NCBI GenBank assembly: GCA_905183005.1 | Contig: CAJJDO010000161.1 | Location: 177,025-241,024 of the forward strand | DNA from: Paramecium pentaurelia | Lineage: Eukaryota > Ciliophora > Oligohymenophorea > Peniculida > Parameciidae | Direction of reading: 5' to 3' | Length of the DNA: 64,000 nt | Shown here: positions 23,426 through 36,232 of the stretch, piece by piece | Layout: each line of letters starts with the position of its first letter | Numbering within the stretch: position 1 is the stretch's first letter | Position numbers and translations under genes: made by a program | The notes under the pieces: model-generated | What the model saw: only the letters and a program-made list of their open reading frames with translations | What the model was told of the DNA's origin: nothing | Database searches by the model: none

Positions 23426-25452
23426 ATGATATATTCATATATTTTATTATTAATGATTGAAGACGAGGATTCCACCTTTAGAATTATTGTGATATTACTC
23501 AACTCATTGTCTCTCACATTTACTATTCTTATATTACTGTTCATTTGCAGAATAAAACAACTTCATGAAAGACAAGGTCACACTATTCAAATTGTACTCA
23601 TTTTAGAATGCATGTACTCATTTTTCTTAATTCTTTCACAATTTTATTTTGATTAACCTGATGTGTATGAAACAACATTTTTAGTGAACACTAATGGCAA
23701 AGGTTGTCATGCTATTGGTATACTAAATGTATTTACATCTTTTGCTTATTTTACAAATATCAATCTCTATTCCTTAGAATCATTAGGTATTTTAAGTGCT
23801 AGATTCACTAAAAATTACAAATTAAGACATTTGGCTGTTGTGTCAGCTTCTACATTTTTTGCACTTTTAGCTTTATTATCTAATGCCATAGGATTCAATT
23901 AATTTGGAATGTGTTCCCTACTTTCTGAAGGTTTATTTACAGTATTCTTACTAATATTAACATCTGTCACCTTTATTATAATAGTTTGGACTTGTACATA
24001 AATTCATCGATTAAGAAAAGTCTTAGGCAAAGATTTGACATCCCAAATTTAAGACAAAATGTATAAGGTGAATTTGGTTTACATTATTACTTTCTTGATC
24101 ATTAGAATATTACCAGTATCATTTTTTATATGATAATATAGGTATTGATCTTGACTATCATAACTTTGGCAGATACTAATAATGAAACATATTCAGATGC
24201 TTTCTATGCATTGGCTGTTCCAATGTCATTAGGAGGAGTATGTTTGAGTTTAATCAGATCTTAGGAACCAACTATTTAAGATTATTTTAATAAGAAACTG
24301 CAAAGATAAAAATCTTCTATTGTTGAACTTTCAATACCAAAAGTAGAAGTTAGAGCTTTGAGTAATTCCAATTCGAATTTAAGCACAGATTCCTAAATTA
24401 TCAAAACTCATTATCTCTCTTATCTTCAAGGAACAACAAGGGATAATAGTGTAGCCTATCGAAAAACATGTTTGGACAATGAAGAATTGTATAAAATTAG
24501 AATTATTCTTTTAAGGGTTGCAAAGTTAACATCTCAAATGGAAAATAATCAAATTAAGTTGAAATTGAAAGAATTCCTATTTGTATTCAAAATAATCAGA
24601 GAAATGAATATTGATGTGATAATACCAACAATTACTACAAATTTAACACATTATCACATGAAACATATGAGATAGAGAATCTTCTATTTTGATAATGATG
24701 CTTCCTTTAATGCATCAGAGATAATTTGTACAAGCTATTCAGAGTCAGTTTTCTTATAAATTTAATCAATTGATTCATTAATGAAATCATTTGATGAAGA
24801 ATCAAATAAAGTTTTTATTGAATCATTGTAGAATTCAAGAATAAAATTTTAAACTAATATACTAACTACATATGATGGAGAAGTACTTATCTCCATTATT
24901 AATAATTAAGCCAAGAGATATTTAACAAGACATTTATTATCAGCTATTTACAATTTAAATATCTAAGCCTAAAGATCCTTTATCCCTCCCATGATAGGAC
25001 TCTACTCTATTGTTGATGAAATTAATCAATACACAATCCTTGTTGAGAGAAACTTGTTAAACTTGATCATGTTGGAGCAATAAGGTTTTAAAATCTAAGG
25101 TTTTTTCACATATTAGGTTGGCTAAGTTGATGAAGAAATAAAAGGTGGACATGATATTTATACTAAAATCAAAATGAATCCAAAAGTCAAATAAGAATTT
25201 CTCAACACTCTAAATCAAGATCTTTCAATCCTAAGAGATCAGTTTTTGTGGGGATATTCCTTTAATGTCATTTATTTGGAAGCTGAGTAGAGATTCAACA
25301 CACTTCCTTGTATGTACAAGACTCGTAATGGGTATGTCATTGCAAGTTTAGGAGGAGTTTTAGATTAATTCTGGATATCCCATAATGAAGCATCTGCCCA
25401 TCCAGAACTGTATGCATCGTAATTAGCTTAATAAATTGATTTATTATTATGA
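23426..25452 (+). CDS. seven-helix receptor fused to a PIP-kinase-like domain
   Basis: A 666-residue protein with one 26-nt intron (24116-24141). Residues 15-265 hold seven hydrophobic segments with a short intracellular basic loop after the fifth, as in cAMP-receptor-like GPCRs. Cys residues before helix 3 (GKGCHAIG) and after helix 4 (FGMCSL) could form the usual disulphide. After a linker, residues about 430-655 align with phosphatidylinositol-phosphate kinases: TTYDGEVLISIINNQAKRYL matches the strand and helix around the catalytic lysine, PPMIGLYSI the RFYGLY segment, and the DLSILRDQFLWGYSFNVIYL stretch the IMDYSLL region. The lysine of IIKT is Ser (about residue 480) and the Asp of MDYS is Gly (about 601), so kinase activity is doubtful. 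Receptor-PIPK fusions are known in Dictyostelium and oomycetes. An alternative start is at 23453. Confidence 0.82.
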
Positions 25453-25744
25453 TAGCTCTTGTTTGTTAATTATTTATAATCATTAATGTATAATATCAAA
25501 TAATTAATTATATTGATAAACATTTATATTAAATCTTGTTATTCTTTAAAGATTTACTATTTATAATCTAATAACTAGATATAAAAAGAATGATTACAAT
25601 ATTCCCTTTTAGGCTTTTTTCTTAAAATTATTTTTACTTTTAATTTTATAGCATAAAAATAAATAAATATTAACAATTATTAGAAAATAATACTTATTAT
25701 TATTGATATCTTATAAAATTTAATGTCACACACTAATTAATCAA
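25453..25744. other. gap between convergent genes
   Basis: About 290 AT-rich bases between two 3' ends; nothing to annotate. Confidence 0.5.
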
Positions 25745-28700
25745 TCACATATTTCTTAATTGTTAATCTTACATAGGATAATAGTTTTAATATGATAAAC
25801 GAATAGATCTTCTACGCATAACAAAGAATAGCATTCCAACTGCTAGTAAACTTGCAATAACAATAACTGCTACAATCCATCCAACACTAAATATTTAATT
25901 AAATAAGTTACCTAGCATTTTATTTTATTGGTTCATATAAAGATTTCAAAGTAACTTATTTTGAAGCATTACTGAAATCATTTGTCAAAAAGATAGTTAA
26001 TTACTATTTAAGATCTAATTCAACTGTATTAGAAACAGCAAGTATTGGCTAATCATAGAGAGCATAGAGATTCACACATATCCTCTCTTTATATCTTACT
26101 AAATTAGTCAATAAATAATAGGATTATTTTTCAGAATGAAGTACATAAACTACTGGAGGTATATCTATAGGTAATACATCATCTCGAATGCCTGAAATAG
26201 AAGTTATTGTTGGAGGTGATGTTATTTTTTAAGTGTTAATTGGAATATTGTAAAACAACATGACAGTTTTAATTCCATTTGAATAAGGAATACATAATTT
26301 ATTAGATTGAATAGATCCAGCAGCTAGAGTAGTCCAATCAGCATATTAATTAATAATGAATAGAATTTAACTGGAATGATATTCATAATTGAAATCAAAT
26401 TAGAATTGCATTCCATATGAGGCTACATTATTAGTCATCACTATCATTTTAAATAAAATATATTGTGTTACAGTTTTCTCAATTTAAGTATATGACAATA
26501 TTTAAATATATTTTGTATCTTGTTATGCATATTAATTATGATTAATAATCTCATTTTATAAATTTCTAAATTAAGAACTAATTAAACTTAAAGATCCATT
26601 TTTAATTTTATAAAATAAAAACAATATTTAATTTGTTGAATCTAAAAGTGTAATTGCATATTCTGGTTTATTATCAGTATATATTTTAGATACAAAAAAG
26701 TAATTGATTCCTTTACAAGTGGAATATGATTCAATATTTGTTGAGGATTTCCATTCAAGAGTCCATGAATTTTAAGTATAAGTGATATGATATACTACTA
26801 TTTCTTAAGGAGTACTTAATATTAAGAAGTCTTCTTAAAGTATATACATTTAACCAATATTAGATACTTAAATAGTTTTACTTTATAATTAAGAACAAGA
26901 ATATGGACTCTTACAAGTGATCATTTATAAATTAGTAATCTTATCATTTTTACCTGCTAATATCATATAATTTTATTATGGATGAATAGCAATACTATAA
27001 AATTCTTATTGTAAATATTATTCCAAAGTAGATTTTAGATTCTGATCTAGAATTATAAATGTATTTTTATTAATTACAATTTAATAATCATCATCAAATT
27101 TAGTAATGATTCTAGCATTACTTAAAAAATTGTAGGTAATAGGATATATTGGTTAATTAAGTACAATTTCTTAAGGACATTATTTACACAATACTTTAAT
27201 ATCTACTACTTGACCTTTATACCAATCACCTCCTAAAGATAAATAATTTGTTTAATTTTATTCACCTAATACCATTTCTTTTAAACTTGTATCCACAATA
27301 GTTATAACTTCCATTCTATTGATTACAGTAATTTGAGTTGTAAAATCCATTTAATTAAATGGATTAGAAACTGAAAATGGTTATTCTACAGTCTAACAAT
27401 AATCTTTATATTGATCAGTAGATTTAAGTAATGAGGTTGCTTATGTGTTTTATAAAATTTAATAGAGATGATTCTATTTTAGATATTGATAGAAGAATAA
27501 GGATGTTTAGAATCCATCAACTGACATAATAATATTTTTAAGATCTCCAGAAATGAATGTATTAATTACTTAAATTAAGGAATCATGAGCTTATTATTAT
27601 GGTTGATATACTAGAAAACTAATTTTATTATCTGATTCACAAGGAATAAATAATAATCCATTGTGTTTAGATTGAACTGCATAAATTGGATTTACTATTT
27701 TATATTCATATAATGGTAATGTTTTAGCTATTCTATTTTATTAAGGACTCATAAAATATTCAATTATTGTTGATGAATTAACCACAATAAAAGATTAATC
27801 ATAAATAGATATATATACTTTAGAATCATAATTCATAAAATATTCTATTTCTTAAACAACAAAATTGAATTTGTATATAATAATGGTTGATACTGTTTTT
27901 ACAATTAATATTTAACTACTATGATAAGGATTATTGAATATTTGCAATCCAGGTTCAGGAGGAGTGATCTTATCAACTAATAATCCTAATTCATAAATAT
28001 CAATATCTCCATTTGATAAAAGAACAAATAAATTTTTATTAGAACCTAATAATTAAGTTACAGTTTATCCTTTATTCTTAATAGTTTAAATGTGATTAAT
28101 TTTCTCTTAAGATATTTCCCAAATTTAAATTTCATTTGGTTTACTAGTAAAAGCAAAATATAAATCATTATCATAAATCCATCCTGTAAATGTATTTTTA
28201 CTTAATTAAACATCATTTTTTAATTCAATAGATAATGGTAAACATTCACTCTTTGGAACATAAAAACTACATCCCCATAATTAAATAGTCAAATTTTTAC
28301 TCTAAAATACCATAATTGATAAATGTTAATCAGTAGCAATAGTATCTTAAAATACAATATCTGTTGGTATAATTAGATGATTTTATTCAATTTGTTTATA
28401 GAAATTCAAAATAATATCAGTTTATGATGACTCTTATTAATACTTTTGATTAGGTCCTGATAAGAATGGATCAAGATATTCATAATATAAATTACCTTAT
28501 ATTGCATTCTTGAATAAAGTTGGATTACTAACTTCATATAGATTTTAATCTTTAATATCCAAAAATTAATATATTATTTTAGATACTTCTTATTATTATA
28601 AATGTTAAATATCTATATAAGTTGCTTTTAATGTAATTTATTATTAAATATTTGTTTAAGATTTTGATTGTCCTTAAAGATAACCATTACTCAATATATA

Positions 28701-29851
28701 TCTATTTGTGAATGTTGTACTTACTTCAATCAATGTAGAATATTAACTAGATACAATAAAATAATTATTATTCCAAAGTTTAGATTTCACTATATTTTTA
28801 TCATCTAAATTAATTTATAATAAATTCTAATCTTATTATACAATTATATATTAATTAGATATTTGTACACTCTAACCTACTATATTCATTTCTGTAGGTG
28901 TACTCACAAAATCATTATAGTAATACAATTTTCCATTTTAAGTTAAGATCACCAATTCAAATTTCTCATTCCCATTCAAATCTGATACTATATTTACATC
29001 AAATGCCACTCCTTTACTAGACAATATAATTTATAGATTCAATTTCCATTCATCTTTATATTATAAAATTAATAATCTTGTTTCATCAAGTACATAAACA
29101 AGTCCAAATTTTGCTATGAAATCAATTAATTTAAATTAGTATGTCTTATCTTTTATTTAAGCTAATTTATTTATTACTGTTGTATTTAGTGTATTGCCTG
29201 TATTATTAAGAACATTCAAATCATAAACATCTATTATTGATAAATCAACACTTGATTATCCAATTAATATACAATAATCATCCAGAATATTCATTTTCCT
29301 AAATGTTATTGATGATTAATTAATGCTGTTTTTATCTAGAAGTTTACTTTGCTTTGTACTAACACCTACTTACAAAAAATTAAACAAATTATATTATTTA
29401 GAATCCATACAATCTATGATGAGAGTGGTGTCATCAATGTACTCAAGAGAATAACATGTTTCATTTAATTTATATTTACCTAAGAATTAAGGTGTATCCA
29501 CTGGCAATGTCCTACATATTAATTATATTTATACTATTTTGTCCAATATACAGTATTCTATTTATCTATGACTGCAAATTATGTAAATCTGCTATTACTC
29601 ACTATACTTTTTGGTTAATCATCCATTGTATGATTTGTTGCACCTAAACAAATATATAATTATACTAAAATACCTATCAGTTTTATGCTGTCCACAATTA
29701 TGAATGGAGAATCCATTGGTGTCAATTCATAACTTGGGTTATTAATACTTCCAAATATATCTTTTAAATCATAAATGCACAACTCATTCACTGTAGGATA
29801 TATTGTAAGATCTTTTGCAAAGCATATCGTAATCAATAATGGAATAAACAT
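25745..29851 (-). CDS. large single-pass surface protein, 1,342 aa
   Basis: One gene of 1,342 residues with introns at 25887-25911, 29512-29534 and 29644-29673 (25, 23 and 30 nt); the last keeps the frame whether or not it is removed. It starts with a hydrophobic signal peptide (MFIPLLITICFAKDLTIYPT) and ends with one transmembrane helix (WIVAVIVIASLLAVGMLFFV) followed by an arginine cluster and a short cytosolic tail ending QLRNM. The huge ectodomain consists of repeated beta-strand-like stretches (for example GKLYYYNDFV and NGDIDIYELGLL) spaced as in beta-propellers, with few cysteines. I do not recognise a named family. Ciliates carry many such proteins, and a surface or secretory-pathway location is inferred. 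The neighbour at 36548 is similar in style but lacks a clear C-terminal anchor. Confidence 0.8.
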
Positions 29852-30334
29852 ATTTTAAAATTTTAATATATAAAAACTAATTATATACTATATTAAATAT
29901 ATTTCAGAATAATCTCAAAATAGATATAGAAAATAATATATATATATATTAATATTTTACTCATATTTGTATTTATTTATATAATTTTATTAACTAAATT
30001 ATATTCCAATCTCCCATTAAATCACAGATCACATTCTAATTCATTTAATTGAAATCACAAATCAAATCAAAAATAATAATCATATATTCAAATAAAAATA
30101 AAATAAGTTAAAAAGAGAGATATTTCAGATATTTATAGACCCTATAAACATTTTTATATTCACTAAAGAAGATTTTATTAATGAGTAAGTATATATAAAT
30201 AATTCTACAATTAATTTAATATATTGTTTCTTAAATTATGCTTTTCTTAATTGTTTTCTTAAATGAAATATAATATTTATGCAATATCATATATATATAT
30301 ATATATTTTAATTAATTCAATAATTAAACAATCA
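29852..30334. other. intergenic region with short TA runs
   Basis: About 480 bases upstream of the surface-protein gene and downstream of the WD40 gene. It contains alternating TA runs near 29937-29949 and 30288-30306, which are simple low-complexity sequence. No gene is visible. Confidence 0.55.
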
Positions 30335-31780
30335 TCATTCATTTAATTAATAAATTATAAATTTGTTATTGCCTCCATAAATCAGATAATTACCCTCATC
30401 TGTCATTTCAATAGAAAATTGATCATCCTTAAAATCTATTTATTATAACACATTTAATGAACTCGTTGGTTTATTTATGATTGTAATTTTATTTAATTAT
30501 TTTTAAATTAAGATATTTTTTGTTCTATTGTAAATCAAAGGATTAAATTAATTATCAGATCCATTGTCTTCTAAATTCATTTCTGTTAATTTATTTAATT
30601 ATTTTTGACCAATTTCATATATTTAAATAGAATTTGTATTATATGGTATCCAAACAAATTTACAATTATATATAAAACACACTTTCTTACCATATACATT
30701 TTAAGAGAGTAAATATTTTTAATACCATTATTGATTCTCTTTAATTTCCCAAATGATTATTGTTGTATCTTGACTTGTTGATATTAACATATTGTTCATA
30801 TCATTTAATGATATCTAATATACTGCACCTTTGTGATTTCTCATCACTTAACCACTTCTCCATTCTGATCTAATATAATTCCAAACTCTTATTGTTCCAT
30901 CATCACTACTTGAAATCATAGTTTCTTCATTTTTCCATAATACTAAACAATTAATTCTACCTTTATGTTCATTTAATTTAGCTACAGCCTTCCATAAATA
31001 CCAAACAACAATTTGTGAATCTGTGCTTCCAGAAAAAAAAAAGTTTTATTTCCTACTAACACACAAACAAACTACCTCACTACTATGTTCCTTTAGAATC
31101 CTTTATTAATTCAACATTCCCTTCTAAAATTCCCAAACAATAATATCATTCTTAGAAGTTGTTATCATAACATTTCCATTTTGATTAAATGCTATTGCTT
31201 AACATGTATCTTCCATATTGACTTCATTTATCTTTTTATAATATGAATTAATAATCTTTCCTTCTTCTTAAGTATTATTCCCTTTAACTTATAACATCTA
31301 TTTCTCTAATAATCCCTTTTAAGGTTACTCATTAAAAAACTTATCTAAAATTTAATATAATTATTATTTTAAGTTAACTATAGACTTTTACAAAAACTTC
31401 TCCTAAAAGCTTGTTAATGAGCTTAATCTTTCTCCTAAAATTTGAAGTTATGATAAACCAACTATACTATAATTATCTTATAAAGGATTAACTCTTTAAT
31501 TAATTTCTATTTAAATTGATGCTATGACTGAATTAATTTCTTAGACCAAAGTTTTCCTTAAATTTTCTAATTGTTTTATAAGAACATATGGTAAAGCATC
31601 TTTATTATTTTATTATTCCTAATAAAATGCATTTAATCTGTCAAAACTTTATTTTAAACTAATAGGCTTTTTACCTTAACATTCTACACATAAAGTTCTC
31701 CTTCCCAAATCAATATTTTCTTCTACATCAAGTTAAATGATATATTCATTGTGTTCTGGACATAAAACTTCTATATTCAT
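30335..31780 (-). CDS. WD40-repeat protein with an N-terminal Cys/His motif
   Basis: A 481-residue protein in one exon. The N-terminus contains CPEHNEYI and, about 28 residues on, LCVEC, spaced like a small zinc finger such as a B-box remnant. A coiled-coil segment of about 100 residues follows, then six or seven WD40 repeats from about residue 190. The clearest are DTCQAIAFNQNGNVMITTS...IIVWEF, SSEVVCLCVSRKQNFFFSGS...IVVWYLW, GRINCLVLWKNEETMISSSD...TIRVWNY and GAVYQISLNDMNNMLISTSQ...TIIIWEI. The later repeats are degenerate. The architecture zinc finger, coiled coil, beta-propeller resembles TRIM-like scaffolds but without a RING. No specific role can be inferred. Confidence 0.85.
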
Positions 31781-31978
31781 TTGAATGTAAATTAAATAAA
31801 AAGAATAATTGAGAAAAATAATTATTAGATTATATAAATTATAGAACTTTCATGATAAAAATAAAGAACAAACCAAAAAGATTTCTAAATTTTATGAAAT
31901 TGTTTGAAATATTGATTATAAATTTCTTTTTTTAAGTGTTATAAATAATGAAATAATAAGAATAATAATAATTATTTT

Positions 31979-32745
31979 TCATTTTGGAATAATTCTATTT
32001 ATTAAATCAAAATATCGTAAAAATATGTAAAACGACAGCATACTAACCATAATAACAAGTATTGTATCCTTAGAATTTTTAATTTGTTAGTTTTATTATT
32101 TATCATTTGAAATATTATGAGTCTTTTAAAAGTTTAACTTAAGTTATAATTAAAAATTACCAATTGTTATTCTTTTTAAGCAATTTCTTATTAAAGTAAT
32201 TATGAATTTGTTTAGCATAAATTTGTTTGAAATCTAGTTTAATATTATTGTTATTCTGCATTATTATGTTATAACTCTAATTCACTATTTTATTTATGAA
32301 GTGATTGAAATATGTGATTATCACTTAAACCAATTTATGAAGTAATCTTTCTATCAATACTTTAGATGATTATGTTAATCTTCTAATTATCAAAGGATCT
32401 GCATGTATCTTAAAAAATTGGTGTTGGGTCTTAGATTCCTGAAAAAATAGGAATAGAAATCAATTGCAATTTTTCATTAAATTCATTAATTGATATATTT
32501 TGAAGTACTTTACAATGAAGACTAATATTAATTATTTAGTTTTGTTTAGGTTAAACAATTCCAAGTGATGGTCTGACTAAAAAGATATTTCTATTTGATG
32601 CTTTGAACTAAAATTATAAAATAGATTATACTTTGTATGCAATAGGAGTAAGAGTATCATTGTATAGAGTGATAGTTGATTGCATATTTTCATACTTATT
32701 GTACATAAATTCAACATGATTAGAACTTAATCGAAGTAGATCCAT
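31979..32745 (-). CDS. VAP-like MSP-domain ER membrane protein
   Basis: A 239-residue tail-anchored protein. Introns at 32138-32160 (23 nt) and 32608-32631 (24 nt; it keeps the frame, but removing it restores the MSP alignment IAYKFKASNRNIFLVRPSLG). The N-terminal 110 residues form an MSP domain: LRLSSNHVEFMYN, ITLYNDTLTPIAYKFK, RPSLGIVQPKQNQIINISL. A Gln-rich coiled coil follows. The C-terminus is a single hydrophobic helix (TILVIMVSMLSFYIFLRYF) with a short lumenal end. VAP proteins sit in the ER membrane and hold lipid-transfer proteins at contact sites through FFAT motifs. The domain order fits that role exactly. It is transcribed away from the Cys-rich receptor gene across 195 bp. Confidence 0.85.
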
Positions 32746-32940
32746 TTAAATTAATTAATTATAAATTTTACAATAGAATTTTTAGTAAATAATGAAATTA
32801 AAAATCAGAACTAATTTATTTACTTAAAATTGAATTACATATCAATTATATATAATTAAAAATTTTAATAATATTAAAAAAAAATAGAAATGTTTAAGGT
32901 AATTGAGATATTTCCAAATATATTGATTATAAATTAAAAT
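32746..32940. promoter_or_regulatory. divergent promoter region
   Basis: These 195 AT-rich bases lie between two genes transcribed away from each other (VAP-like and folate-receptor-like) and must contain both promoters. No specific motif can be singled out. Confidence 0.45.
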
Positions 32941-33748
32941 ATGTTAATATAAATAATTTTGTTAAGTGTGGGATATGCACAATTGTATTATGTAAAGGAA
33001 GTTATTAATTAATTGACTGAACAAGAATGCAGTTTAAAAAATAGAATTGTTTATGGACAATAAAAACTTCATCATTTATCAGGAATATATTTTTGTGATT
33101 CATATGCAAAAAGAACATGTTGTAGCTAATAAAATCTAGAAGAATTGAAATTTAAGTATTCTTAATTATAATATGTTATAGATGGTACAGAGAATAGTAA
33201 TAAGCAGTTGAACTCAGCTAATAATGCTAAGAAATATTTATCAAGACCATTTGTTCAGATTGTGATGGTGATATTGGGTAATAAATTAGAGTTGGATTTT
33301 GTCCTCATTATTGCAATCAAATGTATTAAGCTTGTTGGAATGATTTATTCTAATATGATGAAAAATCTTAGAAATTAAGAATTTGTTATTAAGTAAGATA
33401 AATTTAATATTTTAGAATGATGTTGTATGTTCTGAACTCAGAAATATTGTAAATAATGGAGATTAATTCTGTACTTCATTAGGATATAAAGTGAATACCT
33501 ATACAAATATAGATGAATGGATTGAAAATAAATATTTGAATCTATCAACAACTCCTTTGTGTTGGGATAGTACTCCTTCCCATAGAATTTGGGGTACTGA
33601 AACTAAATTGCCAGAAACAAAAGTGTTTACAAAGAATAAAAAAAAAAGTGTTAAAGAAGAATAACAATCCTATTTAGGACTTTACATATTTGCTATAATT
33701 GTCTTGGTAGCTGGAATTTCAATAGCAATAGTATTGTAAAAGAAATGA
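32941..33748 (+). CDS. Cys-rich folate-receptor-like membrane protein
   Basis: A 252-residue protein with introns at 33156-33181 and 33392-33414 (26 and 23 nt). It has an N-terminal signal peptide (MLIQIILLSVGYAQ) and a C-terminal transmembrane helix (LYIFAIIVLVAGISIAIVL) followed by QKK. The ectodomain cysteines include YAKRTCC near residue 66, CSDCDGD, GFCPHYCNQMYQACWNDLF, VVCSEL and CTSLGY. The RTCC and the CPHYC...CW patterns resemble the folate-receptor/riboflavin-binding fold. Ligand residues cannot be judged from sequence alone. Vitamin or sterol binding at the surface or in endosomes is possible but inferred. Removing both introns gives a frame in which the cysteines line up. Confidence 0.72.
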
Positions 33749-34439
33749 TTAATGTATGTATGTATTTTAATTATGTCACATCTATATCTTTATAATTTGT
33801 ATTTAATCAAAACATATAATTGGGTATATGTAAACTTTATGAATTATGAGATAAAAGTTAATTATTTATTTAATAATTATGTAATTGTGTCTCTATAATA
33901 TTCATTCATTAATTAATGATTAATATCTACTATCATTATAATAATTAAATAATATTTATTATTCTAATTGATTAATGATGACAATATATAATATTTAAAT
34001 ATAAAACAGAAATTCACTTTAAATTACAATATTAGAATTCAAGAAATAGGATGAATATAATTAAAATCTATTATAGTAGATATTGAAATCAATGTCTCTT
34101 GTTAAAGTCTAATTTAAAGTTGATAATCATAATTTTCTAAAATTAGTTTATTTATTTTCTTTATTTTTAAGACTTTCAATTTAAGTTTTTATTATAGATA
34201 ATTATCTTAATATTATTTTCTTTTTTTAATTTAAAAAAATCACTTTGATTTGGTAAATGATTAAGCCTAGAAATATAGATCAGAATATAATTAATATTTT
34301 TGTTCTTACTTTTTTAAGACAATCTGTAAACTTATTTGGAGTATAGTTGATTGCGAATTGTTAAAGCTAATTTTAATACTTAGAATAGAATCTGATAGGA
34401 TATTATTAAATATGAATAAATATAATTAAATTATTAGAT
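33749..34439. other. intergenic, AT-rich
   Basis: About 690 bases between two + strand genes. There are no open frames of note on either strand and no RNA-like structure that I can support. Confidence 0.5.
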
Positions 34440-35154
34440 ATGGTAAAGTTGCTATCCAAATCACCAGTGGCATTAAATAGTCCAACATTATAATAATGGG
34501 ACAACAGTTTCAGAGAGAATTACGAGATGTATTAATCAGAGATTGATAAAAATACCTATGCATTGTAGAGAAGCATGAGGGGGTTCTGGATATTTGGAAA
34601 GGCATTCTACCCTGCTTTAACTCAACATTACAGTTAGAAATTAGAGCTATATTAATTGAAATAGCAATTAGGAAAGGTATAATATGTTATTGATTACATT
34701 TCAGATTGAATAATCAGAGGTGAATTTATATAAGACAGTTAATCCAAGCATCAGTACTGTATTGAATAAGACATTCAGTACTTAATGGCTTTGGTGGAAT
34801 CTGTAAGACATATCCATTACAGCTGGGTTATAAGTTTATGCTCAATTGTTTAATTTTGGATATTCATGGAGAGTTGGATTCTTGGTTCTACCATATTGTG
34901 CTAGAGTAAGAAATCACATAAACTATTAGGTCTTCTATGATTATGCAACATCATATTAAAATAAATCAAAGGCAGTTGAATTTCTCAACTGGGCAATTCA
35001 ATACAGAAAGGCAAAGAGTTAGATCGAAAGAGGTAGCTTAGATCCACAAGTAGTTGAGAGATATTAGGCTCTTTTTGGTAGTGTGAAGAAGGGACCACTA
35101 TAAGTATATGCAGATGTTGTTGAATTGGCTACTCAACAAAACCCCAATTTGTGA
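34440..35154 (+). CDS. hypothetical protein, probably mitochondrial or membrane-associated
   Basis: A 228-residue basic protein with one 28-nt intron (34677-34704). The N-terminus MVKLLSKSPVALNSPTLQQW is positively charged and lacks acids for the first 20 residues, which would suit a mitochondrial presequence. The middle holds hydrophobic segments (STVLNKTFSTQWLWWNLQDI and SWRVGFLVLPYCARV), and the C-terminal third is a charged helix (RKAKSQIERGSLDPQVVERY). This composition is like the ciliate-specific subunits of respiratory complexes or ATP synthase, but I do not recognise a family. Its stop is only 31 bp from the stop of CSN5 on the other strand. Confidence 0.7.
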
Positions 35155-35185
35155 TGGATAATATAAATGATATAATGAATATTGA

Positions 35186-36232
35186 TCATTAGAATAATAT
35201 TTACTTCACAGTCTCAGAAAGCAATGCACCTGCTAATTCCACTGAGAATTTTTAAGCCTCTTTTATTTATTATTTCTCATTGTTCTATTATCCACTCCCT
35301 TGATAAGATTATTCATATTTTATGAAACATTTATCCTTCAAATCACATAAGCACTATCTAAAGTATAACTATATCTATAAATATTTAGATCTACCTGATT
35401 ATCTTCTAGAATAGACTATGATAATCTGACACCCCAATATCTTTCCCATAATCCTTAAACTATCTTACTATCAATAGAATTGCTAAATATTTCAATATCC
35501 AAAGAATAATATTTATCATGATAAGCTCCAAAATCTTTGATCTTTTAAGTTGGAATTCCAATATTTTCATCCTAATTCTCTATTATGTCATTATTTATTA
35601 CATTTTAATGGTCTATATCCATCAGGATACACTCTAAATGCACCTATATCAACCTTTTAATTTGTCATAGTTCTTATTGGATCAATCACAACAGCTACAA
35701 ATGCTCCATATCCCATTTATTACAATCTTTGATTCTATACATCTGTTCCACTAAGCCAACATCCATAACTTGGATGAGAATGATACCAACCTACTGTAGG
35801 ATGTACTCTTCCAACTGTTTCTAACATTTCAATCATTTATACATATTCTCCCATTGCTTCAGGAGCTAATAAATTTAATAAAAGGATATTTACTTAAAGT
35901 AACATTCACTTCACTTGCTTCTGCATTTAAATAGATTACATCATAAATGATAAATGTTTCCTTATCACATCTACCTTGCATTAGACCCATTACTTCATTA
36001 TTCTCTATTTTTAGATTAATAATCAAATACTTCCAAGACATGCATGAATAAGCATTTTTATTACAGCAGCAATTGAAATTTTGCATTTCTTAAAATAGTT
36101 AGGTGAATTATCCCATGGTTTCTTATCGATGAAATCATTCTATTCTTCTTAATTGAAATGATAAATCGATTCATCTGGCAATATGTTATTTCTCTCAACA
36201 AATTATTGATAATCGACTTACTCTACTTACAT
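35186..36232 (-). CDS. CSN5: COP9 signalosome subunit 5 (JAMM isopeptidase)
   Basis: A 314-residue JAMM/MPN+ metalloprotease, the catalytic subunit of the COP9 signalosome that removes NEDD8 from cullins. Four introns at 35369-35394, 35580-35601, 35866-35893 and 36005-36030 (26, 22, 28 and 26 nt). The order is ISIAAVIKMLIHACLGKNNE, VMGLMQGRCDKETFIIYDV, the catalytic GWYHSHPSYGCWLSGTDVQ, VIDPIRTMTNQKVDIGAFR and VYPDGYRPLK, then a helical C-terminal region ending LSETVKQILFQ. His, His and Asp metal ligands are present. CSN5 and not Rpn11 is shown by the GRCDKETFIIYDV block, the IDPIRT sequence and the longer helical tail. It is slightly shorter than human CSN5 (334). It converges with the preceding + strand gene. 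Confidence 0.95.

Noticed and set aside
30288..30306. TA-rich simple repeats as a possible regulatory element or origin
   Set aside because: Alternating TA runs are frequent in all intergenic parts of this window and nothing sets these apart.
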